From DATEDA01 sp963820965 (GTDB taxonomy: Bacteria > Pseudomonadota > Gammaproteobacteria > Burkholderiales > SG8-39): a stretch of DNA of 64,000 nucleotides. The stretch is taken from positions 66,903 to 130,902 of the forward strand of contig CAWGCC010000007.1 of assembly GCA_963820965.1 (NCBI GenBank). The letters are read 5' to 3'. Made by a program: the position numbers and the translations under genes. This document shows positions 63,140-64,000 of the stretch, in pieces. Position 1 is the stretch's first letter. Every line of letters begins with the position of its first letter. Under the pieces are notes generated by a model. The model was not told where the DNA came from. It worked only from the letters and a program-made list of their open reading frames with translations, and did not search any database.

Positions 63140-64000
63140 CTATTTCTGAAAGTCGATGACCACGCGGCCCTGGATGTCGCCGGCGCGCATGCGGGAAAAG
63201 ATGTCGTTGATGCTCTCGAGGCGTTCGGTCGCCACAGTCGCCTTCACCTTACCCTCGCCGGCGAAGTCGAGCGCTTCCTGCAGGTCGAGGCGCGTTCCGA
63301 CGATGGAGCCGCGCACCGTAATGCCGTTCAGCACGGTATTGAAGATGGAGAGCGGGAAGTCGCCGGGCGGCAGACCGACGAGCGAAACCGTTCCGCCGCG
63401 GCCCACCATGCCCATCGCCTGCTCGAAGGCTTTGGGCGAGACCGCGGTCACTAGCACGCCCCGCGCTCCGCCGACTTCCTTCTTGACGAAAGCTGCAGGG
63501 TCGGCCTTGCGCGCGTTGACACCCAGCGACGCGCCCAGTTTCGTAGCGAGCTCGAGCTTCGCGTCGTCGACGTCGACGGCGATGACGTTGAGCCCCATAG
63601 CCCTGGCGTACTGAACCGCCATATGGCCGAGGCCGCCGATTCCGGACACCACGACCCAATCGCCGGGCCTGGTGTCCGTGACCTTGAGCCCCTTGTACAC
63701 CGTGACGCCCGCGCACAGGATCGGCGCGATCTCGACGAAAGAAACCTTGCCGGGCAGATGCCCGACATAGTCGGGATCGGCCACGACGTATTCGGCGAAG
63801 CCGCCGTTCACCGAATAACCAGTGTTCTGCTGCTTTTCGCACAGCGTCTCCCAGCCGCCCAGGCAATGCCTGCAATGGCCGCAGGCGGTGTAGAGCCAGG
63901 GCACGCCGACGCGGTCGCCTTCCTTCACGTGCCGCACGCCCGCCCCGACCGCCGACGACGTGGCCCACGCCCTCGTGGCCGGGGATGAAAGGCGGCTTCG
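63140..64000 (-). pseudogene. Zinc-dependent alcohol dehydrogenase (partial), apparent +1 frameshift
   Basis: The gene runs off the window end, so the N-terminal 60 or so residues are missing. The first visible part, KPPFIPGHEGVGHVV, holds the GHE zinc motif. After one extra base near 63952 the chain continues VGAGVRHVKEGDRVGVPWLY, then the structural-zinc cysteines CGHCRHCLGGWETLC, VVVSGIGGLGHMAVQYARAM (NAD site) and ends DIQGRVVIDFQK. This is the AdhP-type medium-chain dehydrogenase that interconverts primary alcohols and aldehydes with NAD. Without the extra base it would be an ordinary intact gene. Confidence 0.85.

Overview
The window reads as a high-GC betaproteobacterial chromosome, most likely from the Burkholderiales or a neighbouring order. 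The reasons are the rpsU-yqeY-dnaG-rpoD housekeeping order with a Lys/Ala-rich RpoD N-terminus, two Bug/TctC-type substrate-binding proteins, a DUF1302/DUF1329/RND operon, a PHA-synthase-like hydrolase, a HiPIP and a FolE2-type GTP cyclohydrolase. No rRNA genes and no CRISPR array are present; one tRNA gene is.

Layout. 1-9.6 kb is a conserved core: the tail of a CzcA-type pump, rpsU, yqeY, dnaG, rpoD, gor, a Bug receptor, cspA and tRNA-Ile(CAU). Next to the tRNA lies a small accessory patch (9.6-11.1 kb) with a broken HNH/AP2-like phage gene and an intact DUF1778/GNAT toxin-antitoxin pair. 11.3-20.7 kb, all on the minus strand, holds a PHA-synthase-like hydrolase, an RND exporter, a YCF48-like protein, DUF1329, DUF1302 and a thiolase-fold protein that lacks its nucleophilic cysteine. 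20.8-25.5 kb is a 4.6-kb block flanked by direct repeats. It carries an APH-like kinase, an SDR and an acyl-CoA dehydrogenase between truncated genes and a transposase remnant. 25.6-30.2 kb encodes a MalT-like LuxR regulator and an FAD aromatic hydroxylase. 30.3-42.3 kb carries a thiolase, then an apparent aromatic-degradation operon: an AthL/AthS-like molybdenum transhydroxylase, an acyl/aryl-CoA ligase, two extradiol dioxygenases and a FAH-type hydrolase. 42.6-45.7 kb adds a second Bug protein, a dienoyl-CoA-reductase-like SDR and a dienoyl-CoA-isomerase-like crotonase. 45.8-51.1 kb mixes intact genes (DUF2256, HiPIP, fasciclin, folE2, rpoE) with a graveyard of gene fragments. 51.2-64 kb contains cytochrome c, glycogen phosphorylase, a broken DUF900 lipoprotein gene, a large winged-helix/AAA regulator, an Mla/Pqi-type lipid transporter operon and a zinc alcohol dehydrogenase running off the end.

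How the parts may work together. A 19-bp inverted repeat, CCCCTCC-N5-GGCGGGG or close to it, occurs four times: before DUF1302, before the thiolase unit, before a small conserved gene and before the molybdenum operon. In three of the four copies a TA-N3-T hexamer (TACAGT or TACGCT) follows at 21-22 nt, so these scattered transcription units look like one regulon. The MalT-like LuxR protein at 25.6-28.2 kb is the nearest candidate activator. The combined enzymes suggest uptake, envelope handling and catabolism of a hydrophobic, partly aromatic substrate; the substrate itself cannot be read from the sequence.

A caution for any reader of this annotation: twelve apparent frameshifts in otherwise well-conserved genes are all +1 (one extra base). 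Much of the catabolic module is therefore interrupted, either by systematic sequence error or by real decay. About 36 kb of other coding sequence, including every long housekeeping gene, shows none.
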